The notes under the pieces: model-generated
Told to the model about the DNA's origin: nothing
Database searches by the model: none
Seen by the model: only the letters and a program-made list of their open reading frames with translations
In this document: one piece after another, positions 8,859 through 16,594 of the stretch
Layout of the letters: each line of letters starts with the position of its first letter
Numbering within the stretch: the stretch's first letter is position 1
Made by a program: the position numbers and the translations under genes
Assembly: GCA_947500295.1 (NCBI GenBank)
Contig: CANMRM010000005.1
Coordinates: 124,001-188,000 of the forward strand
Source: an uncultured Kordiimonas sp.
Lineage (GTDB): Bacteria > Pseudomonadota > Alphaproteobacteria > Sphingomonadales > Kordiimonadaceae
DNA length: 64,000 nucleotides
Reading direction: 5' to 3'

Positions 8859-9434
8859 TCATTTTTTACCTGTCGGGAATTTTGAAGTGATCTGATTGTG
8901 CAGGAAGATGCGATCAACAGTTTCGCCGTCGCTGGACATCGGCACATAGAGTACGGTGATGCTCAGAAAATTCTTTGCGTCCGAAAGCGACTCCGCTTTT
9001 ACGACAATCGGTTTTTTGAGCGCGACACACTGTCGACAGGCCTGAATAATCCTGACTGCAACCTGTGCAAGGGGAAATTCGTTTACCCGCTTGCCAGTCA
9101 TATGACCGTAAAATTCGTCCAGCCGACTGCCAAGCAGTGAAATTTCGGCATCAACCAGCTGTCCATCGTCGTTGTAAATCGGCTCGAACAAACCGATCTT
9201 GGGCAACTCCTCTTTGAGCTCCATCGGCTTGAGGTCTTCCCGGCGGGCAAGCCGCTGGCTTGCGGTCTTTTGCTCGAAGTAGGTCAACAGATCTTCAATG
9301 AGCGGGTTGTGCTGGCGAACATCTTCAGCATCCTCGATCCTGAAGTCCTCCAGCCTCTGATTGGCGTTGGCCGCCAAATTCATGCGTTGACCCGTCCTTA
9401 TCGTTGAGCGGCCGCCATAATTGTCTTCACTCAT
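8859..9434 (-). CDS. PAS_5-type PAS domain protein
   Basis: A 191-residue soluble protein with a single PAS-like domain of the PAS_5 type found mainly in alphaproteobacteria. Typical pieces are the acidic N-terminal helix region (IEDLLTYFEQK), LARREDLKPMELKEELPKI, YGHMTGKRVNEFP and the C-terminal strand VDRIFLHNQ. There is no output domain, so it probably binds a ligand or partner alone. A second member of the same family lies at 44212-44733. Residues 1-40 form a non-conserved, polar extension. Ligand and partner are unknown. Confidence 0.75.
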   Translation of the reverse strand: MSEDNYGGRSTIRTGQRMNLAANANQRLEDFRIEDAEDVRQHNPLIEDLLTYFEQKTASQRLARREDLKPMELKEELPKIGLFEPIYNDDGQLVDAEISLLGSRLDEFYGHMTGKRVNEFPLAQVAVRIIQACRQCVALKKPIVVKAESLSDAKNFLSITVLYVPMSSDGETVDRIFLHNQITSKFPTGKK

Positions 9435-9497
9435 GACCCGTGCGGACCGCGGCGGTTTTCAGCATGCCGCCTATTGTCGCAAAATTGTAGCAGAAAT

Positions 9498-10769
9498 TTA
9501 TGCGTTTGGCACGGGGGCGAGACGCCCGACAGGCGCATCAAGGCTTTCAGGGGGTTCCGTGAACCATTTTGGACCCTCCTCTGTCATATACAAACAATCT
9601 TCCAGACGCACACCAAATTCTTCAAAACTGTACAGCCCCGGTTCATTGGAAAAGCACATTCCAGGCATCAGCGGCGTTTTTTCACCCCGCACAAAATTGA
9701 TCGGCTCATGCCCGTCCATGCCTATGCCGTGGCCTGTTCGGTGGCTAAGGCCAGGTGTCCGGTAATCGGGGCCCCAGCCCAGGCTCTCATAATAGCGACG
9801 CACCGCATCATCAACTGCGCCTGCAGGCTGGCCAATCCGCGCTGCGTCCCACGCAACCTTTTGGCCCTGCCGTACCGTGTCCCAGACCTCGCGCTGGCGC
9901 GCGCTTGGTTCACCAAAAACAAAGGTGCGGGAAATGTCGGACTGGTACCCTTCAACGCTGCAGCCGCAGTCCATCAGCACGATATCGCCTTCTTTCAGGC
10001 TTTGCGGCAGGCCGGTGCCATGCGGATAGGCGCTTGCTTCCGCCAACAGGGCCATTGTCCACACACCCTGCCCGCCCAGCTCGCCTTGCGCTCGGCGCAT
10101 CAAAGCATTGATATCCTCTGGGGTCATACCAGATTGAAGCCTGTTCCAAACCATCGCATAAGCCGTAAGTGTTACTTCATTAGCTTTGTGCATCAACCGC
10201 AGCTCATGGGGGGACTTGATCATCCGGCAGCCGTAGGACACGGGCCAGCCATCGCCAACCGCCACGCCCAATTTCTTGAGGCCCTCGACGACAAAATAAC
10301 GAACCGTTGGTTCCATGCCGACGGTGCCACCGGCGACACCTCGGTCTTTCAGGATTTGCGAAACCCTGTCAAAGGGGTCTTCGTGCTCGTGCCACGTGCG
10401 CACGTCGTCACCGAACGTCATGCTTTCCCGCACACTGGGCTCTTCAAAATAAGGTGTAACAACCGCAATTTCGCCTTTGGCCGGAATCACCACCGCGGTC
10501 AACCGCTCGCTACGCCGCCACCGGATACCCGTGAAGTACAGCATGGAAGAGCCGGGCTCTATCAGCAGGGCAGACAGTCCTGCTTCCTGCATCAGGGCCT
10601 GCGCCCTCGCAACTCGCGCTTGTCGTTCCTGAACTGATATCGGAATTACGCCGCCAGTAATATTTTTAAGCGCCCGATCAAACAACAAAGCGTTGCTGGC
10701 CGATGAGGCCGTAGTCGCCAACAATGCGGTACCCGCCGCCGCTTTCAAAAACGTTCGTTTGCTTTGCAT
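9498..10769 (-). CDS. Exported M24 family metallopeptidase (Xaa-Pro aminopeptidase/dipeptidase-like)
   Basis: A 423-residue protein. The N terminus SKRTFLKAAAG resembles a Tat signal with Lys-Arg in place of Arg-Arg, followed by a hydrophobic stretch, so export is likely. The C-terminal pita-bread domain shows the metal ligands of M24 enzymes: MDCGCSVEGYQSDISRTF (two Asp), HRTGHGIGMDGHEP (His), FSNEPGLY (Glu) and VRLEDCLY (Glu). The N-terminal creatinase-like domain covers residues ~45-190. The enzyme should cleave the bond before proline in peptides or dipeptides. It is the last gene of a same-strand trio with an amidohydrolase (15-base gap) and an S9 peptidase. Confidence 0.88.
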   Translation of the reverse strand: MQSKRTFLKAAAGTALLATTASSASNALLFDRALKNITGGVIPISVQERQARVARAQALMQEAGLSALLIEPGSSMLYFTGIRWRRSERLTAVVIPAKGEIAVVTPYFEEPSVRESMTFGDDVRTWHEHEDPFDRVSQILKDRGVAGGTVGMEPTVRYFVVEGLKKLGVAVGDGWPVSYGCRMIKSPHELRLMHKANEVTLTAYAMVWNRLQSGMTPEDINALMRRAQGELGGQGVWTMALLAEASAYPHGTGLPQSLKEGDIVLMDCGCSVEGYQSDISRTFVFGEPSARQREVWDTVRQGQKVAWDAARIGQPAGAVDDAVRRYYESLGWGPDYRTPGLSHRTGHGIGMDGHEPINFVRGEKTPLMPGMCFSNEPGLYSFEEFGVRLEDCLYMTEEGPKWFTEPPESLDAPVGRLAPVPNA

Positions 10770-10784
10770 AACCTACCTGTCCGG

Positions 10785-12083
10785 CTAGTTGATTTCCGAT
10801 TTCACGACAGTGCCGTCTTTCATCACGAAGTCCACCTGCTCCATAACGGTGACATCCTCAAGCGGATTGCCGCTCACCGCAATAATGTCAGCCAGATAGC
10901 CTTCCCTGAGCGCACCGATATCGTTTTCCATCTTCAGAAGGGTCGCCGAGTTGATGGTAGCAGCCTGCAACGCCTGCAAGGGTGTCATGCCAAACTGAAC
11001 CATGCGCGACAGCTGCTTTGCATTGTCGCCGTGTGGGTAGATCGCCGCATCTGAGCCAAACACCATATTCACGCCCGCTTCAACCGCGCGGCGGAAACTG
11101 TCACGCTGGGCTTTTGAAACCTGCTTTTCCTTGTTGATGTTTTCTTCCGGCACGCCGTTCGCCTCTCCAAAGGCCAGGGTGTATTCGGTGTTGTAGATAT
11201 CCATAGAGAAATAGGTGCCAAATTCCTTGGCCAGATTGATCGCTTCATCGTCGGCAAAGCTGGCATGTTCAATCGAATCTACTCCCGCCACAATCGCGGC
11301 TTTGATGCCGTCCGTACCGTGAGCGTGTGCAGCAATGGTCAGGCCGCGCAGATGAGCTTCCTCAACGGCTGCTTTGAGCTCATCGAGCGAAAGCTGCTGT
11401 ACCCCAACCTTGGTGCCTTTCGAGAACACACCACCGGTTGCGCATACCTTGATGGCGTTGGCGCCGTACTTGATGTTTTCACGCACCTTGGCGCGTACTG
11501 ACCAGGGGCCATCCGCCGCACCACCGGATTTCGCCTGCATCTCAGGCGGGAAGAAATTGTTGTCGCAGTGGCCACCGGTAATACCGATTGCATGGCCAGC
11601 AGCAAAGATGCGCGGACCGATAACATCGCCCGCATTAACACCGTCCCTGACGGCAATGACGCTATAGCCTCCTGCACCAACGTCTCTAACCGTGGTGAAG
11701 CCTGCCATCAGTGTCTTGCGGGCATTCTTGACCGCAACAATCGCCTGCCGCGGCGCGGAGTAGCTGAGCCCAGCGAAAAAATTGCCGCCAGCATCCCCGG
11801 AAAGGTGCACATGCATATCCATAAGGCCGGGCACCAGGGTCCGGTCGCCGAGGTCGATGGCCTGACTGCCTTCGGGTGCATTAAGGTCTCCCTGCGTCCC
11901 GATCGCAACAATACGCCCCGCGCGGATGACCAGGGCCGGGCTTTCCATCACATCACCCGTGGTCACATCTATCATCGCCCCTGCGGTCAGATAAACATCG
12001 CCTTCTTCAGCCACCGCCATGTTGCCAGCCGACAATAAAAGGAAGGCGGCAAAGCCACCGAACAGCCCGATCAATTTGCGCAT
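10785..12083 (-). CDS. Exported metal-dependent amidohydrolase (prolidase-like)
   Basis: A 432-residue amidohydrolase-superfamily TIM barrel with a Sec signal peptide (hydrophobic residues 6-22, cleavage near NMAVA-EE). Metal ligands are visible: MDMHVHLSG (HxH), AIKVCATGG (the bridging Lys), AAHAHGTDG and SIEHASF (His residues), and the final Asp in FGSDAAIYPHG. The motif set matches the imidazolonepropionase-like and Xaa-Pro dipeptidase-like group of periplasmic enzymes in gammaproteobacteria and alphaproteobacteria. It lies between an S9 peptidase and an M24 peptidase, so a dipeptidase role is plausible. Shine-Dalgarno GGGAG supports the start. Confidence 0.87.
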   Translation of the reverse strand: MRKLIGLFGGFAAFLLLSAGNMAVAEEGDVYLTAGAMIDVTTGDVMESPALVIRAGRIVAIGTQGDLNAPEGSQAIDLGDRTLVPGLMDMHVHLSGDAGGNFFAGLSYSAPRQAIVAVKNARKTLMAGFTTVRDVGAGGYSVIAVRDGVNAGDVIGPRIFAAGHAIGITGGHCDNNFFPPEMQAKSGGAADGPWSVRAKVRENIKYGANAIKVCATGGVFSKGTKVGVQQLSLDELKAAVEEAHLRGLTIAAHAHGTDGIKAAIVAGVDSIEHASFADDEAINLAKEFGTYFSMDIYNTEYTLAFGEANGVPEENINKEKQVSKAQRDSFRRAVEAGVNMVFGSDAAIYPHGDNAKQLSRMVQFGMTPLQALQAATINSATLLKMENDIGALREGYLADIIAVSGNPLEDVTVMEQVDFVMKDGTVVKSEIN

Positions 12084-12206
12084 GAAACACTCCCATTAGC
12101 CATTTGCGGACATGACCCTAGGCGGAATTGCAGTTGCTGTCCATGCTTTGACGTGAAGACGGGGAGGCGCCCGATTGCTCGCTGGAAAACTCGGGCGCCT
12201 GACCCT

Positions 12207-14285
12207 TCATTCGTACTTTTTGAACCAGGCGAGGATGTTTTCAACCTTGCCGATAAGCCTTGAGGGACGGCCGGCAATGCCGTGCGGGCTGCCCGGCACG
12301 CGCACCATCACTGTGTCAACTTTCCTCAGCTTCAGCGCCTGGTAAAATTGCACGGTTTCCGAAATAGGGGTGCGCCTGTCTTCTTCGCCGGTGATCAGCA
12401 AAGTTGGCGTTGTGACATTGCCAACAAGTGATAGCGGCGAACGCTGCCAATAGTGCTCGAGGTTTTCCCAGGGTACGCCTGGAAACTGGTTGGGAATCTG
12501 CCCAAGGCCGCTGTCGGCCGTCAGCACTTTTGAAAGCCAGTTGATAACCGGCTTTGCAACGGCGGCAGCCCGGAACCGATCGGTCAGGCCAATCGCGTAG
12601 GCGCTTGCAATGCCGCCTGCTGATCCGCCTGTTATGTACAGCTGCTCAGGGTCCACAAACCCCTTTTCAACCACCGCATCAATGCCGGACATATGGTCGG
12701 CAAAATCATACTCCGAGGAATATTTACCCTGCAGCAAAAGAGCAAAACGCTCCCCGTAGCCAGAGCTCCCCCGGTGATTATCGTAAAAAACAACATATCC
12801 CGCCGCCGCCATACGCTGCATTTCGGCAGAGAAATGCGGTCCATAGGAAAGGTGCGGTCCGCCATGAATTTCCAGAATAAGCGGATACGTCTTGCCCGGG
12901 TCAAAGTCCGGCGGCGTCAGGTACCATCCCTGAATTTCCTCGCCGTCAATAGATGACGTGTAAATAATCTCATGGATGTCACCGAGCACCTTGTGACCGA
13001 GAAGGTCTTCGTTGAGTGTCGTAAGTTGCCGCTCGTTGCGACCGTTCAACACATAGAGGTCCGCCGGACGATCATGCCGCCCTTTTGTGAAAGCAATTGT
13101 GCCTGCCGACGCACCGTAGGCACCGCTTGCGTAGGGACGCCCGAGCGACACACTGCCAAGACCGCCAACTACCTGTCTGTGCCTGCCGGAAAGCGTGACA
13201 TGGCCAACTTCGGTCACGCCGCGAACCGTCTGCTGATAGTAAAGCGCCCTGTTGCCGTCCCACACCGGATTGGCGAGCGAATTATCGATGTCCGCGGACA
13301 GGTTCCTGTCATTGCCAGCGCTGCCATCTTCTGCGATATCCATTACATGCAGGTAGCGGTTCCTGTAGGCAAGCTTCTGGTCATCCGACTTGATGTAAGC
13401 AACCTGCTCGCCGTTCGGTGAAACCACTGGCGACCCTTCAAGACCGGGAGCATCTGTCACTTGTGTGATCGCACCGGCCAAATCAACAGTAAAAATATCG
13501 CCTTCCCGGCTTTCATATTCCCAGTTGTCGCTGCGATTGGCGGAAAAATAAATTTTGGCACTATCCGGTGCCCAGCTCAGTGAACCCCGGTGATGATAAT
13601 TGCCGGATGTAAGCTGCCGGGCTATCCCGCCGTCCGCAGAAACGATAAATATGTGTGTGTAGGCCGGTTCAAGGATGCCACGCCCATCCGCCTGGTACCG
13701 CGCTTTGGTGATATATTTGAACTCAGGTGACCATGTTGCCCCTTTGGGTTTCTTGGGCAACTTGACGCTGAAAGGTTTCTCCTTCGATGGCACGCTCATG
13801 GTGAACGCAATGAACAAGCCATCAGGCGACCATGAAATATTGGATGCTCCTGACTGAATGTTGGTCAACAATGCCGTCTGGCCGCTGTCCAGCCAACGTA
13901 CATAGATTTGTGGTGTGCCTCCCTCAGCGTTGGAGATGTAGGCGATGCGGTCACCATCCGGTGACCAGCGGGGGGAAGTATAATTTTTCTTGCCGGACAG
14001 CAGCGGACGATGGTCGTCGCCGTCCGCGCCAGCAATCCAGATATTGGAACGGGTACGATCCGTCATGATATCGTTTGAGCGGCGCACATAGACGATTTGC
14101 TCACCGTCCGGCGACACCTGCGGATCAGTGGCCACCTCAAGCCCGAACACATCCGCGGACTGAAAATACCGCGCGTCCGTCTTGTCGCCTTCCCCGTGAT
14201 CGTCAGCACCAGCCGCCATGCCTGAAAATGCCAATACCGAAATACCGACAACGCAAATCGCTTTGCCAAACGTCCTGTTCTTCAT
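12207..14285 (-). CDS. Exported S9 family prolyl oligopeptidase-like peptidase
   Basis: A 692-residue serine peptidase with a Sec signal peptide (ICVVGISVLAFSGMAAGA). Residues ~40-400 form a beta-propeller of WD40-like/TolB-like repeats (SPDGEQIVYV, SPDGDRIAYI, SPDGLFIAFT). The C-terminal alpha/beta-hydrolase domain carries the nucleophile in ITGGSAGGIAS, the Asp in ITGEEDRRTP and the His in GSPHGIAGRP. Members of S9 clip dipeptides or short peptides in the periplasm. The start has GGAAGGG upstream. It begins a likely operon with the amidohydrolase and M24 genes. Confidence 0.9.
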   Translation of the reverse strand: MKNRTFGKAICVVGISVLAFSGMAAGADDHGEGDKTDARYFQSADVFGLEVATDPQVSPDGEQIVYVRRSNDIMTDRTRSNIWIAGADGDDHRPLLSGKKNYTSPRWSPDGDRIAYISNAEGGTPQIYVRWLDSGQTALLTNIQSGASNISWSPDGLFIAFTMSVPSKEKPFSVKLPKKPKGATWSPEFKYITKARYQADGRGILEPAYTHIFIVSADGGIARQLTSGNYHHRGSLSWAPDSAKIYFSANRSDNWEYESREGDIFTVDLAGAITQVTDAPGLEGSPVVSPNGEQVAYIKSDDQKLAYRNRYLHVMDIAEDGSAGNDRNLSADIDNSLANPVWDGNRALYYQQTVRGVTEVGHVTLSGRHRQVVGGLGSVSLGRPYASGAYGASAGTIAFTKGRHDRPADLYVLNGRNERQLTTLNEDLLGHKVLGDIHEIIYTSSIDGEEIQGWYLTPPDFDPGKTYPLILEIHGGPHLSYGPHFSAEMQRMAAAGYVVFYDNHRGSSGYGERFALLLQGKYSSEYDFADHMSGIDAVVEKGFVDPEQLYITGGSAGGIASAYAIGLTDRFRAAAVAKPVINWLSKVLTADSGLGQIPNQFPGVPWENLEHYWQRSPLSLVGNVTTPTLLITGEEDRRTPISETVQFYQALKLRKVDTVMVRVPGSPHGIAGRPSRLIGKVENILAWFKKYE

Positions 14286-14642
14286 GATTTACCCTTCCCA
14301 ATGTCCCATCTGCAACGAGGACACCGAGAATATGGAGGGGCCATTAGAGGGTCAAGAAAGCTTATGTTTAGCGTGTAAACTCATAAACGCTCAACCAGAC
14401 GTGTTGATGCAAGGAATTAGGGCCATCTAGATCGGTAAGCCGTTGCCGCCAACAACCCCATGAATCTTGGTCGTGAGTCCACCACGAGTCTGGTCAAGTT
14501 CCTCGGCGCTGCCACTTTTACGCCGGTCGACTGAAGCGAGCGCTTCCGCGGCGCTCATTGGTTTTGAAATAGACAAACCGATTCCAGTGGTGTTTTCTGG
14601 TTTGGAACGGAGCTTCATATATGATCAACACAGGAGCAAAAA
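14286..14642. other. Intergenic stretch between the S9 peptidase and the GFA gene
   Basis: 357 bases between divergent genes. The left part must hold the promoter of the S9 peptidase operon. The right part holds a scrap of an IS5-type transposase on the reverse strand (see 14427-14527). No further gene is seen. Confidence 0.6.
14427..14527 (-). pseudogene. IS5-family (IS427-like) transposase fragment
   Basis: About 33 codons on the reverse strand read GSAEELDQTRGGLTTKIHG and then VVGGNGLPI. This matches the middle of DDE transposases of the IS427 group of IS5, where an RGG-x-TTKIH motif precedes the second catalytic segment. The fragment is cut on both sides: it ends in a stop right after GLPI, and the sequence before it is not transposase-like. 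No terminal inverted repeats were found. It is a decayed relic. Confidence 0.7.
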
Positions 14643-15050
14643 TTGTCGTTTAGAGCACAATGCGCGTGCAAAATCGTGTCGATAGAACTGGCCAGCAATC
14701 CAATTCGGTGTTTCGTTTGCCACTGTGACTACTGCCAGCGAATGACGGGTTCCGTGGGGAACGTTGTCGCGGTTTTTCGGGAAACAGACGTTATGGCAAT
14801 GTCGGATGCTCTTGAACTCGACCCTCAGATGGCTAAGTGGCCGGGCTTGAGAAGATATCTTTGTCCCAAGTGCTATTCTAATGTGCATTGGGTGAACCCA
14901 AAAGCCTACCCCGGAGCGCGACTAGTGTCCCTCGGTTGCTTCGACGATCCGTCGGCCTTCAAAATTGCAAACACGGTGCAAAATCAATATCGGCCAACAT
15001 GGTGCCCTCAACTGGACGCTGACGAAGCGTTTGAAGCGTACCCACAGTAA
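14643..15050 (+). CDS. GFA/CENP-V family zinc-binding protein
   Basis: A 135-residue protein of the GFA fold (glutathione-dependent formaldehyde-activating enzyme-like). The zinc-binding Cys pattern is seen in QCACK near the N terminus, CFVCHCDYCQR around residue 25, and YLCPKCYSNV near residue 80. Most family members have no proven reaction; some bind glutathione. The start is a TTG with AGGAG (14632-14636) six bases before it; the nearby ATG at 14621 is out of frame and quickly stops, so TTG is well supported. It stands alone between the IS relic and a convergent RidA-like gene. Confidence 0.82.
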   Translation: MSFRAQCACKIVSIELASNPIRCFVCHCDYCQRMTGSVGNVVAVFRETDVMAMSDALELDPQMAKWPGLRRYLCPKCYSNVHWVNPKAYPGARLVSLGCFDDPSAFKIANTVQNQYRPTWCPQLDADEAFEAYPQ

Positions 15051-15184
15051 ATCTGCTTCGTCACCGAAAACCCGCGTACATCGCGTTGTCCGCATCTTCG
15101 AAAGGTCTACCGCTTCGCATAGACCACTGACTGGTTCGAAGCGAACGCTGCCAATTATTAAGTACACGCTCCCACTAGGACCCG

Positions 15185-15646
15185 TTATTTGACGTGGGCA
15201 ATCACCTTGATCTCGACAATGCCGGCTGGCACGGCCAGTTCACTGATCCCGATGCCGGTCCAGGATGGGTACGGGGCTTTGATAAATTCGTCTTTCACTT
15301 CACCAAATCCCTGCAGATGCTCACTCAGATTGGTATGAAATGTGGTCATCTCCACGATGTCATCGAGAGACGCGCCCGCTTTCACCAGCATCTGTTCAAT
15401 TGTGCGCCAGGCCCTGCGGTACCCCTCTTTCAGGTCACCGTCCTGCGGTGCCGCAACAACGCCGGACACATAAATTCTGCCATCGATCTTGAGGGCTGGC
15501 GCAAACTTCCAGTTTTCGTATATTTCTTCCCAGCCATCCGGGATAATGATGTCGGCGCGCTCGCGCGCATGGTGACTATCAGCTTGTGCGGCCGCTGACA
15601 GCAGGCCCCCCGCAACCAATGCTGTAGAAAATAATTTGCCTGTCAT
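15185..15646 (-). CDS. Exported RidA/YjgF-family protein
   Basis: A 153-residue protein with a Sec signal peptide (MTGKLFSTALVAGGLLSAAAQA) and a YjgF/UK114 domain: YVSGVVAAPQDGDLKEGYRRAW and then MLVKAGASLDDIVEMTTFHTN. RidA deaminates reactive enamines and imines through a conserved Arg (Arg105 in E. coli). At that position this protein has Trp (PYPSWTG instead of FPARS), so it probably lacks the deaminase activity; such Arg-less paralogs belong to other Rid subfamilies of unknown role. The start at 15646 is chosen over an upstream ATG for its AGGAG seven bases away and the signal peptide. Confidence 0.85.
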   Translation of the reverse strand: MTGKLFSTALVAGGLLSAAAQADSHHARERADIIIPDGWEEIYENWKFAPALKIDGRIYVSGVVAAPQDGDLKEGYRRAWRTIEQMLVKAGASLDDIVEMTTFHTNLSEHLQGFGEVKDEFIKAPYPSWTGIGISELAVPAGIVEIKVIAHVK

Positions 15647-15689
15647 TGGTATCTCCTGATTTGACAGTTTTTCCTTGGGACAATTCTGC

Positions 15690-15721
15690 AAAGAAAAATC
15701 CCGGACCGCGAGCGGACCGGG
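15690..15721 (-). terminator. Probable intrinsic terminator of the pilus operon
   Basis: Bases 15700-15721 form two 10-base arms (CCCGGTCCGC and GCGGTCCGGG on the reverse strand) with one T-T mismatch, followed by ATTTTTCTTT. It lies between the last pilus gene and the RidA-like gene, and would end the pilus transcript. Confidence 0.7.
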
Positions 15722-15782
15722 ACGAAAGGTTTCCTGCAAGAGACAAGCGTTCAGGCTGGCATCGCCAGTCATAAACCTGACG

Positions 15783-16052
15783 CTAGAAAACCACCATGCG
15801 TTGAATGGACTCTTTCGAAACTGGAGTTACTCCAGACAATTCGTGCTTCGCTATTGTTGAATGGGCAATCGATCGACTGCCGCAACGCACTTCCGGTTGC
15901 GACTTTGAATAGGATACGCGGCAAGAATAAACCACCTGTGCGCGCACCGAAAAGCTGCTTGTAGAGACTTGCGCCGAAGCATCTCGCTCAAACGTGCACA
16001 CAGCAGCAACTGCAGCCATCAAAATTCCCATTCTCGAAGCGTCATAATTCAT
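15783..16052 (-). CDS. Small exported protein of the pilus operon, possibly a miniature SCPU-like subunit
   Basis: An 89-residue protein with an N-terminal hydrophobic signal (GILMAAVAAVCTFERDASA). After it comes SSFSVRAQVVYSCRVS, which resembles the first strand of Csu-type pilins, with Cys44 and Cys57 able to form a disulfide. It ends in IQRMVVF, like the last strand of SCPU subunits. At about 60 mature residues it is far too short for a full pilin fold (about 140). It is the last gene of the chaperone-usher operon, 38 bases after the previous stop. I do not recognise an established family; the pilin resemblance is my reading. Confidence 0.6.
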   Translation of the reverse strand: MNYDASRMGILMAAVAAVCTFERDASAQVSTSSFSVRAQVVYSCRVSYSKSQPEVRCGSRSIAHSTIAKHELSGVTPVSKESIQRMVVF

Positions 16053-16090
16053 AAAGCACGCCCTATCATCTCAAAGGGACCCCCGTCCAG

Positions 16091-16594
16091 CTAAAACACG
16101 ATCGTCACTCGAAGGCTGTCTGAGTAACTTCCTAAAGCCACATTTTGCCCTCCCGGCGCTGAACCGTATATGAACAGAAACTTGCTGGTGTTGCCCCGCA
16201 CTTCAAAACTCAATCCGCTATTTACTGATGAACCTGTGCCGTCACCAATGATCTGCGTGTGGCTAGGGTCGCTGAAAATATTGTAATAAAGCCTGTCGCT
16301 GCCATTTGACATGTACCGTTGGCTGAAGTTGCCGGAGTTACCTGCACTGACCTCGAGGCGAGCCGTCGCAGGCGGGCCACCACGGCAGTTTACATAGACC
16401 GAGCCGGTAGACAGCTGGTTTGCAGACGAAAGCGAATTATAGCTGCCAAATGCAAGACTGCCACCTGTTATGGTGCATTTTATTGCAGCCATTGATGGTT
16501 GACCAATTGTCACAAATGCAGCCAATCCGGCCACAAACAAAACGGGCAGGCGCTTTTTCCGCGTAGATATTTTTCTAATTGAGTTCACAAACAT
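16091..16594 (-). CDS. SCPU (Csu-type) pilin, probable minor or tip subunit
   Basis: A 167-residue secreted protein. A basic N terminus and hydrophobic segment (LPVLFVAGLAAFVTI) form the signal; the mature part starts near AAIKCTITGGSLAFGSYN. Spore-coat-U motifs follow: STGSVYVNCRGG, RYMSNGSDRLYYNIFSD, and the final strand SDSLRVTIVF used for donor-strand exchange. The start at 16594 (MFVNSIRK) overlaps the usher stop by 20 bases, so translation is probably coupled. Its place after the usher matches the tip adhesin position of archaic Csu operons, but it has one SCPU domain, not the two of typical CsuE. Confidence 0.82.
   Translation of the reverse strand: MFVNSIRKISTRKKRLPVLFVAGLAAFVTIGQPSMAAIKCTITGGSLAFGSYNSLSSANQLSTGSVYVNCRGGPPATARLEVSAGNSGNFSQRYMSNGSDRLYYNIFSDPSHTQIIGDGTGSSVNSGLSFEVRGNTSKFLFIYGSAPGGQNVALGSYSDSLRVTIVF

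Noticed and set aside
9474-10637. A 387-residue frame opposite the M24 peptidase gene
   Set aside because: It is fully antisense to a gene with clear catalytic motifs and shows His/Arg-rich, non-protein-like composition.
14284-14430. A plus-strand frame with CPIC and CLAC pairs, suggesting a zinc ribbon
   Set aside because: It starts inside the start codon of the divergent S9 peptidase gene, has no ribosome site, and covers its promoter region; the Cys pairs are most likely chance.
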